A stretch of DNA of 64,000 nucleotides. Origin: Sphaerolaimus hirsutus. Taxonomy: Eukaryota > Nematoda > Chromadorea > Monhysterida > Sphaerolaimidae. The DNA lies in contig OZ038452.1 of NCBI GenBank assembly GCA_964036195.1, positions 15,184,704 to 15,248,703 on the forward strand, read 5' to 3'. Below the pieces are notes generated by a model. That model searched no databases. It had not been told where the DNA came from and saw only the letters and a list, made by a program, of their open reading frames with translations. The stretch's first letter is position 1. The number at the start of each line of letters is the position of its first letter. This document shows, in pieces, positions 12,401 to 24,107 of this stretch. A program made the position numbers and the translations under genes.

Positions 12401-15400
12401 AATGGCTGTGGAGTCATGTGATAGCATTATAACTAGGGTTCAAACGGGATACCGATCCTGAATCCTGTGAAATTTCGGGATTTTGTGGTCCTGATCCTGA
12501 TCCCAAAATCTCTAAAAACGAATCCCGATCCCGATCCCCAAAATTTTGAAATCCCACTCCTGATCCCGAATTTTTTTACCCAATCCCGGAAAATTTGTCA
12601 ACTTTTTTAAATCACATTTTTGTACTAAGAAATGTGACTAAGAACCTCCCATGTCCAATTTATGGCACTTTTCCAGCATTCATGTGTCTTTTTAGACCTA
12701 TTTTTGCAGTAAATTAGACAAAATCCTTCAATAAGAGAACTTTTTCAAAGATCCCGATCCTGAAAAATGCCAATCCCGATCCCGAAATCTCAAAAAGCTA
12801 ATCCCGATTCTGAAAGCCCAATCCTGATCCCGAAATTTCAAAAAGCCAATTCCGATCCCGATTCCCGATCCCGAAAAGTCAGTCCCGTTTGAACCCTAAT
12901 TATAAGTGGTGATTTCTGCTAAAAAAGGCTATTTCTGCCAAATTTTTATGTCAACTCTTTACATAAATCACCTTTTGTCGAATGTATTGATTAATCAGGG
13001 GTAGGAAAGGGGGGTTTGGGGGGTAACCCCCCAAACTAGGGTGGCAGATGGTACGGCCTTGCGGTAAACCGTATGGTACGGTAAATTTCCCATTGTGCGT
13101 AAACGGTACGGTACGGTAAATCTTCAATTTTGCGGTAAACCGTGCAGTACGGTAAATCCCAAAAGTGCGGTACGCGGTACGGTACGGTAAATTTCCGATT
13201 GTCAGAAATGCATCAATGACGGACTACAGACAATTTTTACTATGTAAATTGACTCCAAATTCAATTACACAATTTGATAATGGACTTTAAGACACAATAA
13301 CAGTGTGATGACAGAAAATTAGGTACATTACCTGCAATGCAGGGGCTCAATATATAGGATCTTTCAAGGTGTAGAAGGATGAAAATGAAGAAAAATTACG
13401 GCTTATTATCACGGCTTATTATTACACCGTAGCATGCAGTCAGTTTAAAAAAAGCATTTAAAAAATCAGTTTAAAAAAAGCATTTAAAAAATCAGTTTAA
13501 AAAAATGAAGTGCCAACCCTAGTCCGAACCCTACGAGTAAGTGAGTACCGGTATTTTTTCTGGAGGAAACGTAAACGTATTTACGCAGTACTCAAGGACG
13601 TAGCCAGGGGGGCGGGGGTGGGCGGCCGCCCCCCCCCCCTTCCCGGGCCGGACCAAAAAATGTGCCAGAAATGGCACTTCCAGAAGTCGATTTTGTCGAC
13701 AGTTTTAAAAAATTTTGCGCGCAAGCGCGCATTTTCCCTTCACGTAACATATATTTTCGGCTGATCAGTCTCCCAGCCCCAAAGCCAGCGAAAATGGACC
13801 CAATTCCTGTCCATGTAGCTGTATTTGCCTGTAAAATACAGGCATATATTGCTTTTTTTGCGCCAATACCAACGCCAGTGGCGCCTACGAATGGCGCCAT
13901 TCCACTACTACAGAGGTAAAATTTTAGGGGGGTATACGTTCGCCGGGCTCCGTATACAATCCGCCCCCCCCCCCCCGCTCAAAAATCCTGGCTACGTCCC
14001 TGGCAGTACTCGAGTATCCCGATTTATCGAGTAAACGTAAATATTTACGTTTTAACAACTATGATTATTAGACCGGGTTGAGATGACCAAAAGTTTACTT
14101 GGACGCCTATTGCCTAAACATTTTTCGACTTTGGATCGTCGATATCAATTCCCTGTTGACTCATTCACACATTTCAGTAATCTGTTTCTGAACCCCAATT
14201 CGCCGCGGGCGCCCCTAGCATATCAGCTATACAGGTGTCCGCTCGTCCGACATGGTGAATGATTTATCGCGGTCCCGCCAAATGGTTTATTTTACCGAAT
14301 CTTTTATGACAAGGTGCTCGAAATTTCGTTAAACGCGCTTTGAGTGGTGTCATGCGCCGGAAACGACAATTGCGGCTTTACGAGCGTTCGTTTTATTGCC
14401 GCCTTCACCTGTCAACTGCCTGCGTTACGCCTGGGTCATATGTTTAGAAACTGATAAAAAATCTCGAAGACTACTCAACGCATTTCGGCAAATCATTTGT
14501 GGTGTGTGGAATTTGCAAATCCAATGGGTGCGGGATGGGTTTGTCGCCCGCATTTTTGAAGATGGCGATTGTGTCACCGCCTTTACCGGTGATAATGGAA
14601 CGCTTTTATTGGTAATTATGTAAATTCATTAAATCCAATTGCAAAATGGCGTAAGTCATGAGAAACGAAACGGATTTGTTCCATACCGCAGAAAACAATT
14701 ATTGTTAGGCTGACGTTTAATCCACAAGTATAAGCTGTTATAAAAAATCCTAACAGTTAGGGTCGGCCAAAGATCGTTTTTAGAGCACCCCAATAAAAAT
14801 AGCTTTTTCGATTTGGACATACTTTTCGGCAAAGTCACCTCTGAGGGGGAACCAGATGAAACTGAGAGTATAGCCATGTTAAACCTGCCCGATATTCAAC
14901 CCATCGATTGCAAAGCCAAAGTACGTCGATAGGTAAGCGAAAGTATAGGCATAATAAAGCCGGATTAAAGTGCAAAAGTATGTCATTTGGTAACACATTG
15001 TGCAAGGCGGTATTCTATATTGTTTTCCAACCTTACCTACCTATATTCAATTGGGATTTTTATTGTAAACGTTTTATTTCTATAGTCCCTGAAGTTTTTG
15101 CAGCACGGTGTAATTAAATTGTGTATTGTGTTCCTGAATAGTCGCAAACTCAATGGTCAGGCTTTAAATGGTCAGGCACTGAATTGTCACTTGCCTGAAT
15201 GAACACGTAATTAAGCATGCAATTGACTGTGGGGTAAAGATTACGCGCGTTATGATCCCACGGGATTAAGAGCGTTTTGAGAAGAATAACACAGTGATGA
15301 TAGGCGGCCGGGCGTAAAGGCAGCGCCGCCGACGTTGACAGGTCCCAATTATCCGCCGCGCGACAATCGCGCGCGCGAGCGATTCGCTAATCACAGGCAA

Positions 15401-18214
15401 ACATGCCGCCCGCCCGCGACGCATTCCACATTGGACGTGTGCGGGCGCGAAACATGCGTGAGATCGTCATCGCAGATCGAATGATGATCGCGCACTCCCC
15501 AGGCAGCCGGAAGCGGCGCCTTCTGGCTATTTTGGTGCACCTGTGCGCCGCTAGCGCCGCCGGCTCCGCCGCGCATCCCACTTTGAGATTGCCGCGCGCA
15601 CGCATAATTTGCCGCGCGACGCGACCACCTCTGTCGACTCTGCCGCCATATCACTATCAAATGGGTTTGCGATTCGAAACGCCGCGCCGGTGGAGCCAGA
15701 GTAAATTAGGCTGATCGCCGGGTGACATTCGTCCCGCGGTTGGGCTCGATTAGGCGCGCGCTATCAACCAGGAAGTGCAACTTCGAATGCGGCCGAACAC
15801 AGTCGCTGCTGCCGCCGCGCCGCCCAGATCCATCCATTTGTGGCGCGCGCCTCGGGCCAAAATGAGAAAATCAAAAGTGCGCCGGCGACGAGCGCCGCAC
15901 GCGAACCAGCCCGCCTCCGATTGTCTCTGATGGCCGTGTTTGCTGGTCACTATGTCAATTCCGGCCGCGTGTTTTTGTGCGCCAGAAGTTGCGTCCGGCT
16001 GGTCTGTGCGCGCGCGGCGGCCAGTGGCCACCCACCGGCGCCTCGAATACTTCCTCAAATTTCTTCTATCTATCCAGTCTAATCAAGAGTGGCCGCCTTG
16101 TGACGGCTCAGAAATTAGTCATGCCATGCTAAGCCGGCGGCATTCGACGCATGCGAGTTTTTTGCGTCCATCCTGTTTTGCGTTCCTCATTCCACACATG
16201 GTTTGGTGGCTATTTTTCTGGCCTCCACACTTAGGACGCAACATGTTTTCGAGAGAATTTTAGAGGAATGCACCTTTGCAAAGTTGATGCGTGGATGCAT
16301 TTTTCAGGCTGCGGGCGCGATGTTGGCGGCCATGTCGGACGCGTCCGGCTTCGGAGTCATGGACAAGCATGGATTTGCTGCAGCGTTTATGGGCGACGGT
16401 TACAAGATCACTGAAGGTGGGTAGATGGTGTATTGTTAACTGGTTATTTTTTAAATGGAGATCTGCGGTCGTATATCATTCAATGCGGGGTAGAAGTCTC
16501 GTCTGGCTTTATTTTTCAAATACGATCCAAAAAATTCAATCTTGAACCCGAAAGATTTTCGTCACATTTTCCTGATTGGATGCTGATCACGAATCGTGCA
16601 TCAGTCGAAATTTTCCTAATCCATTTCACCAGACGGATAATCAGAGTGTCAACCTCCAACCCAAAAATTGTGCCCTCGTGAACCTCGATCACCGTGCGCT
16701 ACACCCTCTCCACGTGATGGACGCAGACACGCTGGCGGTGTCGTCTCAGCACCAGTTGGCCGCCAGTCTGTTCGCCGTCCGCTCGGGCTACTACGCGCCG
16801 TCGGACGCGCTCGACCTGCAACAGCAACAAGGTCAACCGCAGCAACAGCAACAAGTCGCGCAGGGTGCCGGCGACGGTGCCGTGCACCAGACACAGGTTC
16901 GCGTTGTCGCTAGGTGCTCGGTAGTCTGCGGGACTTTATCGGTGCGAGTCGTAAATATTGTGGCAACCCGGAGGTTTTGTAGGGGGGGTTGACTGGTCTA
17001 TCTATCCCAAGGCGCTTTTTGGCTACTATCATCCCCGGAACCCCCACGCCCAAATAATAATTGGCCGGCTATTTAGCTATCCGGATAAAGAAATTTTTTC
17101 TACATTTTCTCCTTTTATAAAGTTTTTTAAAAGAAATTTTCCTCGGCTTTCGCTCATCATTTTCATCCCATTTTTCCGATGAAAATTTTCAGATTTACTG
17201 GGAATTATAGGTAAGGTAATTTTTTTCACCCAGCTGTTGCACAGTCACCGTATTTCTTATAATAGAAAAGCGCCGTTCTATTTTTTCGTCAACTTTTTTA
17301 CCTGCCGTTCTATTAGAGGTGCCGTTCTATTGGAGGTTGCCGTACGTTTTTTCATTAACTTTTCACGGATTTCTCATTTCAACATAGCCTTTTCAACAAC
17401 ATTTTTTATGAAACTTGGGCAATATTTTGAAAGCAAAGCATCAATTTGAGATTTAACACATGTGACATATTTGAATACTTTGAATGTTCTCACCATCCAT
17501 TTTTGATATATTTTTGTGTTTTGGCACACTCCCAACATAATTTCTACCTGCCGTTGTATTGTATTGGAGGAGTTCAATTGGAGGTTGCCGTTCTATTGTT
17601 TTCGTGAGTGCAAAAACATGCCAAAACTTGCCGTTCTATTGGAGGCGCCGTTCTATTGGAGGTCTGACGTTCTATTAGAAGAAATACGGTATTTCAATGT
17701 TTTACCAGGTGTCAGTTCCGCAAATTGAGAAGTGAGAAGTAAAATAGCAAATGCGAAGTGAATTGAGGAGAAAATTGGCAAAAGCGAAGTTAAATGGCAA
17801 GTAAATTTGCAATAGCGAAGCAAAATAAAATAAAATAGAAAGTTATTTCCCTTCGCTTTTTCCAATTTCCTTCTCAATTCACTTCGCATTTGTCATTTCA
17901 CCTCGCATTTGCCATTTTACTTTTCACTTCTCAATTTGCGGAACTGGCCCCACATCAACCAGGTTGATCATCTCCAAGTTCGTATTATTGAGAACGCTCT
18001 CCAAGTTCACTTTCAACAGTATTATTGTTTGAGAAATGTTTGAATATTTGTTCAGAAGTTTTTTTAAAGATATTAGTGGTAATAACATTGCCACTGTCCT
18101 AAATGTTACCTTTGATTCAGGCGCAGCAGCACGTCAACTTTCTGAACACGGATAACTTCATGGACTTCGCCGCCGCCGCTGCAGCTGCTGCTGAAGAGAT
18201 GGAGAAAAAGAAGC
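6286..18214 (+). CDS. unrecognised Ala/Gln-rich nuclear-type protein, five exons found (3' end not found)
   Basis: I do not recognise this gene. Five GC-rich segments with acceptor and donor sites join in consistent phase: 6286-6480, 7151-7345, 16308-16416, 16727-16896 and 18121-18214, about 254 residues so far. The first exon starts MRSPSSGGAVLNDLDELL and contains DDSGIVSEGS, an acidic/Ser patch. The second is rich in Asp and Ala. The third contains SGFGVMDKHGFAAAFMGDGY. The fourth has SGYYAPSDALDL followed by interrupted poly-Gln. The last ends in an eight-Ala run followed by EEMEKKK. There is no signal peptide or membrane segment. The make-up resembles animal transcriptional regulators, but no DNA-binding domain is seen in these exons. 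The intron from 7346 to 16307 is filled with hAT-like elements. The exons could alternatively be distant 5' exons of the Pax gene at 25.3 kb. Confidence 0.45.
6481..7150 (+). other. intron
   Basis: AT-rich spacer between phase-0 exons, ending in the acceptor AAATTTACAG. No repeat boundaries recognised. Confidence 0.4.
7151..7345 (+). CDS. candidate second exon of the 6.3-18.2 kb gene
   Basis: Opens after TTTACAG in phase 0 and reads GGREQQQFGIGLDQLDRL, then an Asp/Gly/Ala-rich stretch to VALNFDPEQ, ending before GTGGGG. A second frame on this strand is also open (ending LIASATMAALLQRRRN), but it lacks the phase match to the neighbouring exons. Length is exactly 65 codons. Confidence 0.45.
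7925..8405. mobile_element. non-autonomous hAT element, TAGGGATGG ends
   Basis: Starts TAGGGATGGGATAAAT and ends GGCCATCCCTA. It is flanked by 8-bp direct repeats GTCAAGAC (7917-7924) and GTCATGAC (8406-8413), differing by one base. The 8-bp duplication and T/CARNG-type termini are diagnostic of the hAT superfamily. At 481 bp it has no transposase. Confidence 0.75.
8414..8811. mobile_element. non-autonomous hAT element with GATCGGGATT repeats
   Basis: Begins TAGGTTTCAAATGGGATTGG and ends ATCCCGTTTGAACCCA. It is flanked on both sides by the identical 8-mer GTCATGAC (8406-8413 and 8812-8819); the left copy is also the right target duplication of the element at 7925-8405. The interior is built from short repeats of GGGATCGGGATT. 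The same family occurs at 12434-12898 and 37946-38297. Confidence 0.75.
8896..10210. mobile_element. nested, diverged CAGGGGTCTCC and TAGGG hAT-like elements
   Basis: CAGGGGTCTCCAAGATTTTG at about 8897 begins the GGATAGATAGC family (compare 19404-19898). It is interrupted from about 9250 to 9948 by a poly-A/T-rich TAGGG-type element ending GGCCATCCCTA. The word CTCCGGAGGAGCGATTTGCT at about 10165 marks the other side. Exact joints are not clean enough for target duplications to be called. Confidence 0.5.
10591..11262. mobile_element. non-autonomous hAT element, TAGGGTTG ends
   Basis: From TAGGGTTGAAAAAAACAACG to GGCCAACCCTA, with flanking 8-mers GTTACTGC (10583-10590) and GTTACCGC (11263-11270), one mismatch. 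The interior has oligo-A/T blocks and the phrase GCTCCCAGATAT shared with 11542-12235 and 22.3 kb. Confidence 0.75.
11308..12390. mobile_element. CAGGGGTCTC-type element split by a younger hAT insertion
   Basis: The left end CAGGGGTCTCTTAGG and right end CCTTGGAGACCTCTG enclose the AGCTATCTATCTATCCCGG family. It is interrupted by the complete hAT element at 11542-12235. No matching target duplication is seen outside, so the outer limits are approximate. Confidence 0.55.
11542..12235. mobile_element. non-autonomous hAT element inserted in another repeat
   Basis: TAGGGTTGGAAAAAACG at the left and CGACCAACCCTA at the right, with a perfect 8-bp target duplication CTTTTAAC (11534-11541 and 12236-12243). 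The target is the interior of the CAGGGGTCTC element, which shows the order of insertion. Confidence 0.8.
12434..12898. mobile_element. non-autonomous hAT element with GATCCCGA repeats
   Basis: TAGGGTTCAAACGGGAT to TCCCGTTTGAACCCTA, flanked by ATTATAAC (12426-12433) and ATTATAAG (12899-12906), one mismatch. The interior is dominated by AATCCCGATCCCGA words. The target lies in a fragment of the GCATTATAAGTGGTGATTT repeat. Confidence 0.75.
13030..14060. mobile_element. further repeat cluster (GGTACGGTA words; GGACGTAGCCAGG element)
   Basis: From about 13037 to 13521 a TAGGGTGGCAG...GTGCCAACCCTA element consists largely of GGTACGGTAAA words. From about 13599 to 14005 the ends GGACGTAGCCAGG and CCTGGCTACGTCC face each other around C- and G-runs. 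Both lack coding capacity. Confidence 0.55.
15290..16090. promoter_or_regulatory. CpG-dense segment, possible promoter or enhancer
   Basis: About 800 bp of high-GC DNA rich in GCGCGC, in AT-rich surroundings, ending about 220 bp before the exon at 16308. Several frames stay open on both strands only because stop codons are rare at this composition. It may be an alternative promoter for the 16.3-18.2 kb exons or a cis-regulatory block. Confidence 0.3.
16308..16416 (+). CDS. candidate third exon of the 6.3-18.2 kb gene
   Basis: A good acceptor (CATTTTTCAG) opens in phase 0 and encodes AAGAMLAAMSDASGFGVMDK, followed by HGFAAAFMGDGYKITE. It ends one base into a codon before the strong donor GTGGGT. 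Codon third positions are GC-rich, unlike the flanks. Confidence 0.5.
16727..16896 (+). CDS. candidate fourth exon, Gln-rich
   Basis: Using the acceptor ACGCAG at 16721-16726, phase 1 matches the preceding donor. The exon encodes DTLAVSSQHQLAASLFAVRS, then GYYAPSDALDL, two interrupted poly-Gln tracts and AVHQTQ before GTTCGC. The same frame is open back to an acceptor at about 16632 and contains an ATG at 16717, so the 5' limit could differ. Confidence 0.45.
17246..17691. mobile_element. MITE, ACCGTATTTCTT...AATAGAA...GCCGTTCTATT family
   Basis: The left end ACCGTATTTCTTATAATAGA and right end TCTATTAGAAGAAATACGGTA bound 446 bp in which GCCGTTCTATTGGAGG recurs. Same family as 55586-56038. It lies in the intron between the fourth and fifth exons. 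Confidence 0.7.
17713..17946. mobile_element. palindromic repeat, CAGTTCCGCAAATTGAGAAG family
   Basis: Facing arms CAGTTCCGCAAATTGAGAAG and CTTCTCAATTTGCGGAACTG enclose purine-rich AAGTGAGAAGTGAA words. Relatives: about 58763-59532. Confidence 0.6.
18121..18214 (+). CDS. candidate fifth exon, poly-Ala then EEMEKKK
   Basis: Acceptor TTTGATTCAG, phase 0 as required by the preceding exon. It reads AQQHVNFLNTDNFMDF, eight Ala, EEMEKKK, and ends before GTGCGT in phase 1. Without splicing the frame stops at 18231. Confidence 0.5.
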
Positions 18215-20380
18215 GTGCGTTTCACTTATAAGTGTTTTATTCAGGTGTGACCTGTTTGGGTCAGGCGAGTGTAACGATGGCAAACCCTCTGGAAAAAGGT
18301 GTTTCAATTTTTAAGTGTTTTTTCTAAATGACTTTTTGAATTTTTGAAAAAAGTTTTTGAATCTTTTTGATTACTTTTCGATTTTGCACCAAATTGTTGC
18401 ATTTTCGAATTTTTCTGGCTATTTTTCTATGAACAGATCCATGTGAAATTGATGTTGTTAATGGTGTTTTTGCGTTTTATACACATTTTCGGCCGAAAGT
18501 ACCGAAAAATTTCATAATTCTTGAGTGTTTTCTAGAGGTAAAAAAATTCGGAAAGTTCAAAAAATTCGATTTTCATGTTTGTTTGCCATCGTGCGGCATG
18601 AGTGAGCACTGCTTTGCATTGTGACCAATGTAAGCCGCATAATTTTTCGGCTATCTATGTACCCTCTGCATCTGCACCGTACTTAAAATGGTACACATTT
18701 ATTTATTTTTAGAGCGATCGGGGAACAGAACCGTAAAGTACAATAAAATAGGCAGTCATTTTTATTGTGCCATCAGACTTCGTGTGATTAGTCCTTTTTC
18801 AATCAGTACTGTCCGATTTCAATTACTTAAGGCTCTTTATTATCCGGTACTCCGGAAATGGTACTCGGTGGATATTTTCGATCCCACTTATAAGATTGGT
18901 GATGTAAGTTTACTCCAATAAGCATAGAAGCAAGCTTTGGCTGACACTTTGTCACACATAAAACTAATTCAAATAATCACCCCCAAGTCTTGGTGTACAC
19001 AGTTCACTTCGCGTACACGTGCGTCAACTTCAGTTAAGTTGTGTGAACTCCAGAAGCACATTATTCAGTGGAGGCGTCACATGAATAATTTTGTTGTCAA
19101 CTCTGATATTTCTGTGCGCCCTTTCAACGACAATCTGCCCGGTTATGCAATTTGATCATTTTTTCAACCAGCTGTACACGTGTCGGGGTTCCAATGAGGT
19201 GAAATAGCCGGTGGCGATCAGTCAAATCCGCGACAATGCGTACTCATTACTTTGTCCATTTTGGTGATGCATGCACTAGGGATGGAACAATGTTTTTTTA
19301 ATGACACCGTTGTTAAAACAACAAAACTTTATTAAAAACGTTTTTCAAATGGTCAATAAGTGGGGTATTTTTACAAGGCTTTAAATATTCAAGGCTACAA
19401 GGACAGGGGTCTCCAAAGTTTTGGCCCTCGCGGGGGCTGGATAGATAGCAAATCGCTCCTCCGGAGAGATAGATAGCTGAAAAATTTTCTGGGGGAGGGC
19501 GTGGGTGGGGGCTGGCGGGGGCAAAATATATAGGCTTTTTCAAGGTATAGAATGCAGAAAGGGCTAAAAATCACTAAAAATAGGTTAGAAGTAGCAACAA
19601 CAGGTTAAAAATGGCTAAAAATAGCTATAAAATAATGTATATAGCCGAAAATGGCGATTTTGAAAGTGAAAAACTATAAAACGGAGCAAAAATTAGCGAT
19701 TTTGAGCGAAAATTGGGGCAAAATTTCCCAAAAATCACTCCAGATAGATAGATAGCTGGGGGGGTCTTAGGGGGGTAGTAGCCAAAAATTTTGCCTCGGG
19801 ATAGATAGATAGCTGAGCGGCCTCCGGGATAGATAGATAGCTGGCCGATTTGGGGGGGGGGCAGCCCCCCCCCAGCCCCCCCCCCTAGGAGACCCTTGTA
19901 CAAGGATATATGACAGGTAAATCTTACTTGCTAGCATAAATGGAAACTTTGACACTGAAGATATCACAAAATCAATGAAACAAAAAATTCTTAAAATTAT
20001 CTCAAAATGGCTTAAAACTAACTCCAAGTAGGTAAATATATAAGTACATATACTGTCTCTGCTAATAGAAGGGCGCCCTTCTACTTTGTCATTGACTTTG
20101 ACTATTCTATTGGAAACTGCCATTTCTTCACCAGTTTTTCAGACATTTTTTTAAATTCAGCCATTTTTTCACGCTCAGTTTCCGTTCAGTTCAAAGTGTG
20201 AACCTGGCAAATTTGGAAATTCCTGGACATTTTTTCCATCTCTAGTCGCAGGTATATTTTCGTTTTGTTTTCCGCAGACAGGGTAAACCGGTTAATATTT
20301 TGGCAATCGTGTTTGCCGCGGGTCCCTTGCTTTTTTGAAATTTGAACCCGAGTTTTCCAAAAGTGAATTTGTCGCAACTG
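18215..20380. other. AT-rich intronic/intergenic DNA with repeats
   Basis: No exon I can support. Apart from the hAT element at 19404-19898, there is a TAGGGATGGAACAATG start near 19275 without a clear right end, and AT-rich unique-looking sequence. Confidence 0.4.
19404..19898. mobile_element. non-autonomous hAT element, CAGGGGTCTCC ends
   Basis: Starts CAGGGGTCTCCAAAG, ends GGAGACCCTTG, with a perfect 8-bp target duplication TACAAGGA (19396-19403 and 19899-19906). The interior has GGATAGATAGC words and G/C runs. This is the reference copy of the family seen at 8896, 11308, 16990 (fragment), 33300 (fragment) and 63838. Confidence 0.8.
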
Positions 20381-20705
20381 TGCCGAAAAGCGGCCCGCGT
20401 CCGTTTGTCCTTGGGTGGCTAAATTGCGACATGGAACGGGGGTTGTCGGCGCGGCGGCGGCGTCGTGCCTCGCTGATTACCCCGACGTGTCGTAAAACAG
20501 AGTCTGGCGTCTGATAGCTGGGGTGCGGTGGGTCAGTCGGCCGCCCATTTACTGCCGATCAACTCCGGTCGCGTTTTGTCAAGCCCGTCGACACGTGCAA
20601 TTAGGCTTACTTTGGCCGTGCGGCGCAGTTAGGCACACGCGTTGCCCCGCCCTATTCGCTTGATGCTTGATTATCTGAGCGTTTGGTGCCCGTTTCAGCG
20701 CGCAG
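20380..20705. promoter_or_regulatory. GC-rich non-coding segment
   Basis: CpG-dense DNA with stops in all frames, so not coding. Contains homeodomain-type cores such as CAATTAGG. It resembles the GC-rich segments that precede first exons; possible intergenic enhancer. Confidence 0.2.
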
Positions 20706-23180
20706 GTTGTAGTTTTGGCTAGGATACTTGTCGCTTTGTTTTGGTGCTGTTTATAGGCATGTGTGTTATAGGCATGGAAATTCCTTTACACTCATTTTGC
20801 ATGCTCTCACAACTTCGCATCCGGATTTTGTGTGACATCATTCTGTTTAACGATGGTGCGTATATATTTTTTCTGTCCAGGTGTTGGATGTTTTGTGTTT
20901 TATTCGGAGGTAGCAGCCGTATTTATTTGTACACTAACACGAGTCGACCTCCGGGATGAGTTATGCTGCCGCGTCGATTTTGTTGCGCCGTTGTGTTCGA
21001 ATGTTTTGCGGGTTTTGTCGCCGCAACCAACATTGATTATTGCGCGCCGTGGTCCATTGTCGTCCAGTTTCAAGGTTGCGTCCGGTCGACAAAGACTCGT
21101 CGGATCGCTTTTTGGATTACCAAATTTTACATGCTTGCTGGCACGTTTCGATAGCTACTGGATTATGTAAAGAACTTGGACTGTTCTTTTTATCATCAGT
21201 AAACTTTCCCCAGCTGTTTTTTAACTGTTTGCAGCCAGTTAACGAAATTTATATCAATCGACAACCTAAATTGGATATTTTTCTGAACAGTATTCTCTGC
21301 GAAAATAGAAAATCCTGCTTTCTACTGCCCACATTTTTATGTTTGTGCGCGATGTTTGCGCGCCGGACACGAGGCCAAAGGTGTCTGTGTATTGATTGGT
21401 GATTGAAATTGAACTAATGATTTCAATCGTTTTCAAATAAATACGTAGTGCGCGCGAATGTGAAATTCGGCGCGCCGGCCCCTTTTTGCATAAGGCCGCG
21501 TAAATGGCATCTTGTTATGGATGTCGCCGGCGCGCCTGGAAACAACGAAGGCAAACGTGCCGATGCGGACAAATAAATAGTTGTGCGCCAAGTGTCGTAA
21601 TTTTTATGGCCGCACTATTCGCTATTTACCTGGGATGGATGTGGATCCAGCGGATTCCATGGGCGCATCCGGTCGAATGTAGCATTTTTGTTCAATATTT
21701 AAGTATTTATTTTATTAGTATATTTTTAAAATTTTTGAATACAGTAATAGTAAGTCATACATTCAAATGTCGAAATGTCTATCGAAAGAAGCTTGTTTTA
21801 ACACTGGTTAACTGGGGCAATTTACTAGTGGAGTTTCCAGGAAATTAATATTTGAAGCACAACTCGATCTGCACTGTATCGATGTTTCCATAATTTTCGA
21901 TGTGTGACGCTGACGCAATGTGCACGTAATTTGATACTCAGATTTTAATATTTTCTAAAATTGATAGTCTGATCAAAATTTTATGTATGTTTTTCATACA
22001 AATTTTTAATAACCCTCACAATTTGACAGCTACAAATTTGAGGCAATATAACAACCGTTCTGACTCTATTGTACTTCACTAAATATTTAACTGCTGCTCA
22101 GTTCACACAAACTAGCAATGTGTTGAATATCGGAATATGTGGGAAAATGTCAACATAAATGAAAGTATTTATTTATTCATAGTCTGAACATAATGCATAA
22201 TATTTGATATTCGTTGATGATAAACGTTTTGCCATGAGTGAATCACATGATATCGCTGACGCAATGACGACATAATTTCTGGTATTTTGAAAGGGATGAA
22301 TAAAGACGTTTTTTCAATGACCCGTTTAAAAAAAATAAAACTGTTTTTTTCAAGAGCTCCTAGATATGCTCGTGGGTAACCATATACAGGTATATTAGAC
22401 AACTGGCAGTACGTTGTGATGTTATATGAAGCCATAGAATGGCTGTGGAGCCATGGCATAGCAGTACAAGTGGAGATTTCTGTCAAAAATCGCCTTTTGT
22501 TGTATGTTCACGACTTCAAGCGAAGTTGGGCATGGAATAGTGTTTAAATTAGGTTACTATAGAAGCCGTATACATTGACAGTGATGTTTCACACTGTCCA
22601 AGTATGTGGGGCACATTGGCTGGACATTGTTTACTACAATAACATATCATGGCCTTTTATACCACAATAGAATGAACAAATGGAAGCTTTTTCACTTAAA
22701 ATAGCTTGAAACCAATGAAAACCACCACCAAAGGTAATGTGTATGTGAAATTGCACGCTTGCGTGCCAACAAAATGCAAAACACCTACTGCTTAAGTACT
22801 AAAAATTTCGGCTGAGGTTTAAAAAAAAACAGTTTTGAGGCATGCATTTAAAAAAAAATTCGATCCGTTTTTTTAAAAACCTTCGAAAAACCCTAATTTT
22901 GTATGTCTTTTTATCCATGAGGGAGAAGCCATGTTTTCTCGATTTGAGACAAACAAATCAATATTTTTTTCTGGGCAGTTTGATAAAAAGAAGTTTTTAT
23001 CAAAAATTGATCATTAAAACAAAAATTAGCTTTTTCAAACTCATGTAAATGCATACTACCACTAAAACATATCGAATGGTATTTTAACAGGTGTGTGTGT
23101 GTGTGAGAAAAAACACTTACGATTTTCAATCCGTTGAATACCCACCAATTTCGGGTAACTGTAAATACGTTTTCATAACT
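20706..23180. other. no gene; hAT-like remnant at about 22300-22895
   Basis: Mostly AT-rich with modest GC patches at 20.95-21.13 and 21.47-21.68 kb. From about 22.3 to 22.9 kb the phrases GCTCCTAGATATGC and AAATTTCGGCTGAGGTTT mark a diverged member of the TAGGG(T/A) hAT family ending AAAAACCCTA. Confidence 0.4.
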
Positions 23181-24107
23181 GTGTCTGCGGGTTCGGCTGG
23201 TGCACGTTCGTGTGACGTGTGAGAATTGGCGTCAACAGCCAGCAGCGCATCGGCGGGCGGCTTATTGCGCATTGTTCACACACCTGAAACACGGCGGAAG
23301 CGCCGCGGCCGCCGCTGCAGCCAGTCCGATTATTTTGCCGCATTGGACAGCGGCGCGCATACAAAAGTGCCCGCAGTGGCTGCCGGATGCGGCCGAAAAC
23401 GCGCACGAAAAATTACGACCTGAACGGCGGGATTCATGCGCATGTGTGCATGTTACCTCGGCGCCCAGTGTACCTTACTAACATCTGTACAATCATGCAT
23501 CATATAAATCATAATCAAGCAACTGCAGCGATTTTGTGGCTCGGTATTGTTGAAGTTCTGGATGGGTGTCAATGGACAAACTTTAGCCAAATTATGTAGG
23601 CAGATACACGCAGACCGAATGTTGTGTGTTATGTCGAATCATTAGTTTCATGTTCTTCAATTCTTCTTATCAGAGGGACAGTCTGTACACAGCGAATAAC
23701 TGAAAGTATCGTGATTCCACAACAAAAAAAACTTGAATCTGTGGCCTGGGTTGTGTTGCACAGTGCACATGCGTACAGTGTACACACAGTAAAATTTGCT
23801 GTATTTACAAACGTATCGCACCTGGATGCGGCGCTGAATCGATGATGTTCGCATTTTATACTTTGCCGCCGCTCCAGCCAGCTGGGTTTTGACCGGCTGT
23901 ATGCACGCGTTGCATTGTCACCAAGTTATCCATGTGCACTGGACTTTGCCTTTGCGCGCGTAGCCGCGCCGGCGGATGTGTTAAATCTGTACACTCACGT
24001 GTGGTGATTTCTTTTGCACCATGTCAGAAAGACACCCTCGCATGGAAATAGCCCATGTGCGCGCGATAAACGTGTCATTAGTCCGCAGACAATACCCGTT
24101 TTTGTAG

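Larger units (their letters stand above)
7346..16307 (+). other. large repeat-filled intron (or intergenic) region
   Basis: Almost entirely nested hAT-like elements between 7.9 and 14.0 kb (listed separately), then AT-rich single-copy-looking DNA from 14.05 to 15.2 kb and a CpG-dense segment at 15.3-16.1 kb. No transposase frame is present. Confidence 0.45.

Noticed and set aside
15403..15714. 103-codon frame with a signal-peptide-like stretch
   Set aside because: All frames on both strands are nearly open in this CpG-dense block; no splice or codon evidence favours this one.
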